From assembly GCA_021820785.1 (NCBI GenBank), contig JAKADE010000164.1, forward strand, positions 1 through 6,590: a stretch of 6,590 bases of DNA, written 5' to 3'. Below the pieces are notes generated by a model. It was not told the origin of the DNA, did not search any database, and saw nothing but the letters and a program-made list of their open reading frames with translations. The position numbers were made by a program, and so were the translations under genes. Below are positions 5,164 through 6,590 of this stretch, piece by piece. This stretch comes from Pseudomonadota bacterium. GTDB lineage: Bacteria; Pseudomonadota; Gammaproteobacteria; Steroidobacterales; Steroidobacteraceae. Position 1 is the first letter of the stretch. Each line of letters starts with the position of its first letter.

Positions 5164-6590
5164 ACATCCGTTTGTATAGAACACTGACCGGGACGGGACG
5201 CGTCTGCGTGCCGGCGGTGATGATGTGCGCTGTACTGAGCGCCCATGCCGGAACGTTCCAGGTCAATACCACGCTCGATGCGCCGGCATCCCCTGCGGCG
5301 ATTTCGGCCGGTCAATGTGATGACGGGCAGGGGCAATGCACCCTCAGAGCGGCGATTCAGGTCGCGGATGCGGCAACGGCTGGGAGCACGATCATGGTCC
5401 CAGCCGGTAACTATCAGCTGACCGTGACGGGTGTTGATGAGTCGGCTGAGGAGGTCAATGGCAGCTACACCGTCGTGCACACGCCGGACGCTTCGAAAGG
5501 GGATCTGAATATTACGCAGAGCATGACGATTATCGGGGCTGGTGCGGGACAAACAGTGATTGGATGGGCGCCAGGTGCGAATGAGGATCGGGTGTTCCAC
5601 ATTGAAGTGCCGGCCGCCGCGCAAAGCAATATGACGGTGACTCTGCAGGGGATGACCGTGGAGAACGGCTACGTGCCGACGCCCCTGGTGCTCGACGCTT
5701 CGGTGCCCACGGCAGTGATTCGCTTTGCCCGGATGGGCGGCGGAATCGCCATCGGGGCCGGGGCGGAGATTCAGGTCATCGATTCCACCGCAACCGAGGG
5801 TGAAGAGGATGGGGGCGGATGCGGTGGCGGAGGCGGCGGGGGCAGCAAGGGATGTGCCGGACCGGAAGGTCATGGTGGGCCCGGCGAGAGCGAGTCGGGT
5901 GCGACCATACAAATGGTGACACTGTCCGACGTGCAGGTGATGAACAACGTGGCGGGCGGCGAGGGCGGAGGTATTTACAATACGGGCCCGATCACTTTGG
6001 ATCACGTGACAGTGACGGGAAACACCAGTACCGCCAATGGTGGCGGCATTTACAACGACGCGGTCATGCTGATGACCGACAGTGAAATTGGCTCCGCAGC
6101 GGCACCGAACAGTGCGGCCGATGGCGGTGGGCTGTTCGAAACGGGTTTCCATACGTCGGAAATCGAGCGCAGTGCGTTCGTCGGCAATAGCGCCTCGAGC
6201 GGTGGCGGTATTGCGGGGCGCCGGATGGTGCTCGAAGTCATTACCCGCTCTACGATTGCGGGCAATACCGCCACCGATGGGGGCGCGGGAATCATGACCA
6301 ATGGCCGCGTCAATCTGATCAATGACACGGTCGCCGACAATACGGTCACGGGCAAAGTGGGCAAGGCTGGCGCCGGGCTCAGTGGATTCGGTCCGGCCAG
6401 TGCACTGCCCGCCAGCGGCGGTGCGAATGCGGCAAACTTTAGTTTGACCAATACCATCGTGGCGGCGAATACCTACGCCGGCGCGACCGCGACGTTGCTC
6501 AATTGCGGGGGCAAGGGGGAAGGCGATCCGGCGGCTCGATTTTATTCGATGGGGCACAATATCGAAGATGGCACCAGCTGCGGACTCGGC
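5160..6590 (+). CDS. CSLREA-type beta-helix surface protein, paralog of the first gene (3' partial)
   Basis: The frame is open from ATG 5160 to the window edge, giving 477 residues with no stop. ATG 5160 overlaps the subtilase TGA (ATGA) and opens a signal peptide (1-30, cleavage after AHA). A CSLREA-like N-terminal region follows (CTLRAAI, about 60-66). From about residue 87 it aligns almost end to end with the first gene: shared landmarks are GDLNIT, DRVFHIE, the GGGIY turns, GHN and the SCGL/TCFL region. GGGI/GGAGI turns fall near 269, 294, 322, 348 and 374, matching the spacing in the paralog. A Gly-rich insert (218-242) contains seven consecutive Gly and two Cys (221, 232). The start of a choice-of-anchor Q region is visible (TNTIVAAN, NCGG, SMGHNI). 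The rest of that domain, DUF11-like repeats and a sorting tag are expected beyond the edge but not seen. It is probably a structural, adhesin-like or substrate-type surface protein; no enzymatic motif was recognised. Confidence 0.92.
   Translation, partial: MNIRLYRTLTGTGRVCVPAVMMCAVLSAHAGTFQVNTTLDAPASPAAISAGQCDDGQGQCTLRAAIQVADAATAGSTIMVPAGNYQLTVTGVDESAEEVNGSYTVVHTPDASKGDLNITQSMTIIGAGAGQTVIGWAPGANEDRVFHIEVPAAAQSNMTVTLQGMTVENGYVPTPLVLDASVPTAVIRFARMGGGIAIGAGAEIQVIDSTATEGEEDGGGCGGGGGGGSKGCAGPEGHGGPGESESGATIQMVTLSDVQVMNNVAGGEGGGIYNTGPITLDHVTVTGNTSTANGGGIYNDAVMLMTDSEIGSAAAPNSAADGGGLFETGFHTSEIERSAFVGNSASSGGGIAGRRMVLEVITRSTIAGNTATDGGAGIMTNGRVNLINDTVADNTVTGKVGKAGAGLSGFGPASALPASGGANAANFSLTNTIVAANTYAGATATLLNCGGKGEGDPAARFYSMGHNIEDGTSCGLG

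Noticed and set aside
5725..6297. Short plus-strand frames inside the second beta-helix gene
   Set aside because: They overlap a continuous frame with strong homology to the first gene and have no domain of their own.
4890..6557. Long open frame of 555 codons on the minus strand
   Set aside because: It lies opposite the subtilase end and the second beta-helix gene, both of which have clear domains. The predicted protein is Arg/His-rich with no recognisable domain, typical of a GC-rich antisense shadow.

Overview
The window reads as one co-directional plus-strand cluster of four genes for exported, probably surface-anchored proteins. The first and last genes run off the ends. Base composition is moderately GC-rich. 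The window contains an outer-membrane-type lipoprotein, C-terminal sorting tags of the JDVT-CTERM type (glycine run, Cys, F-D-P-T, hydrophobic segment, basic end) and CSLREA/choice-of-anchor Q beta-helix proteins. Together these suggest a Gram-negative bacterium, most likely a gammaproteobacterium. That placement is an inference; no marker gene is present.

Layout. (A) 2-2311: the 5'-truncated end of a large beta-helix protein with a choice-of-anchor Q domain, two DUF11-like beta-sandwich repeats, a Thr/Pro linker and a JDVT-CTERM tag. (B) 2312-2392: an 81-base spacer holding a strong GC-rich hairpin. (C) 2393-2815: a small lipoprotein (140 aa) that looks like a free-standing subtilisin prodomain. 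(D) 2812-5163: a complete subtilisin-like (S8) protease with signal peptide, prodomain, catalytic Asp/His/Ser, FnIII domain, Ser/Thr linker and the same C-terminal tag as A. (E) 5160-6590: the N-terminal 477 residues of a second beta-helix protein, a clear paralog of A; it continues past the window.

C/D and D/E both overlap by four bases (ATGA), so lipoprotein, protease and second beta-helix protein are very probably one translationally coupled unit. A lies 81 bases upstream and may belong to the same transcript, with the hairpin modulating read-through.

Working model (inference): a surface-displayed subtilase is made together with its own trans-acting prodomain-like lipoprotein, which could be a chaperone or inhibitor, and with two paralogous beta-helix proteins. 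At least one of these carries the same sorting tag and so should reach the same location; they could be substrates or partners of the protease. The most unusual element is the lipoprotein. It aligns with the prodomain of the protease encoded immediately downstream and ends about where that prodomain would meet the active site.

No tRNA, rRNA, CRISPR array, insertion sequence or clear promoter was seen. There is no gene-free stretch longer than 81 bases.
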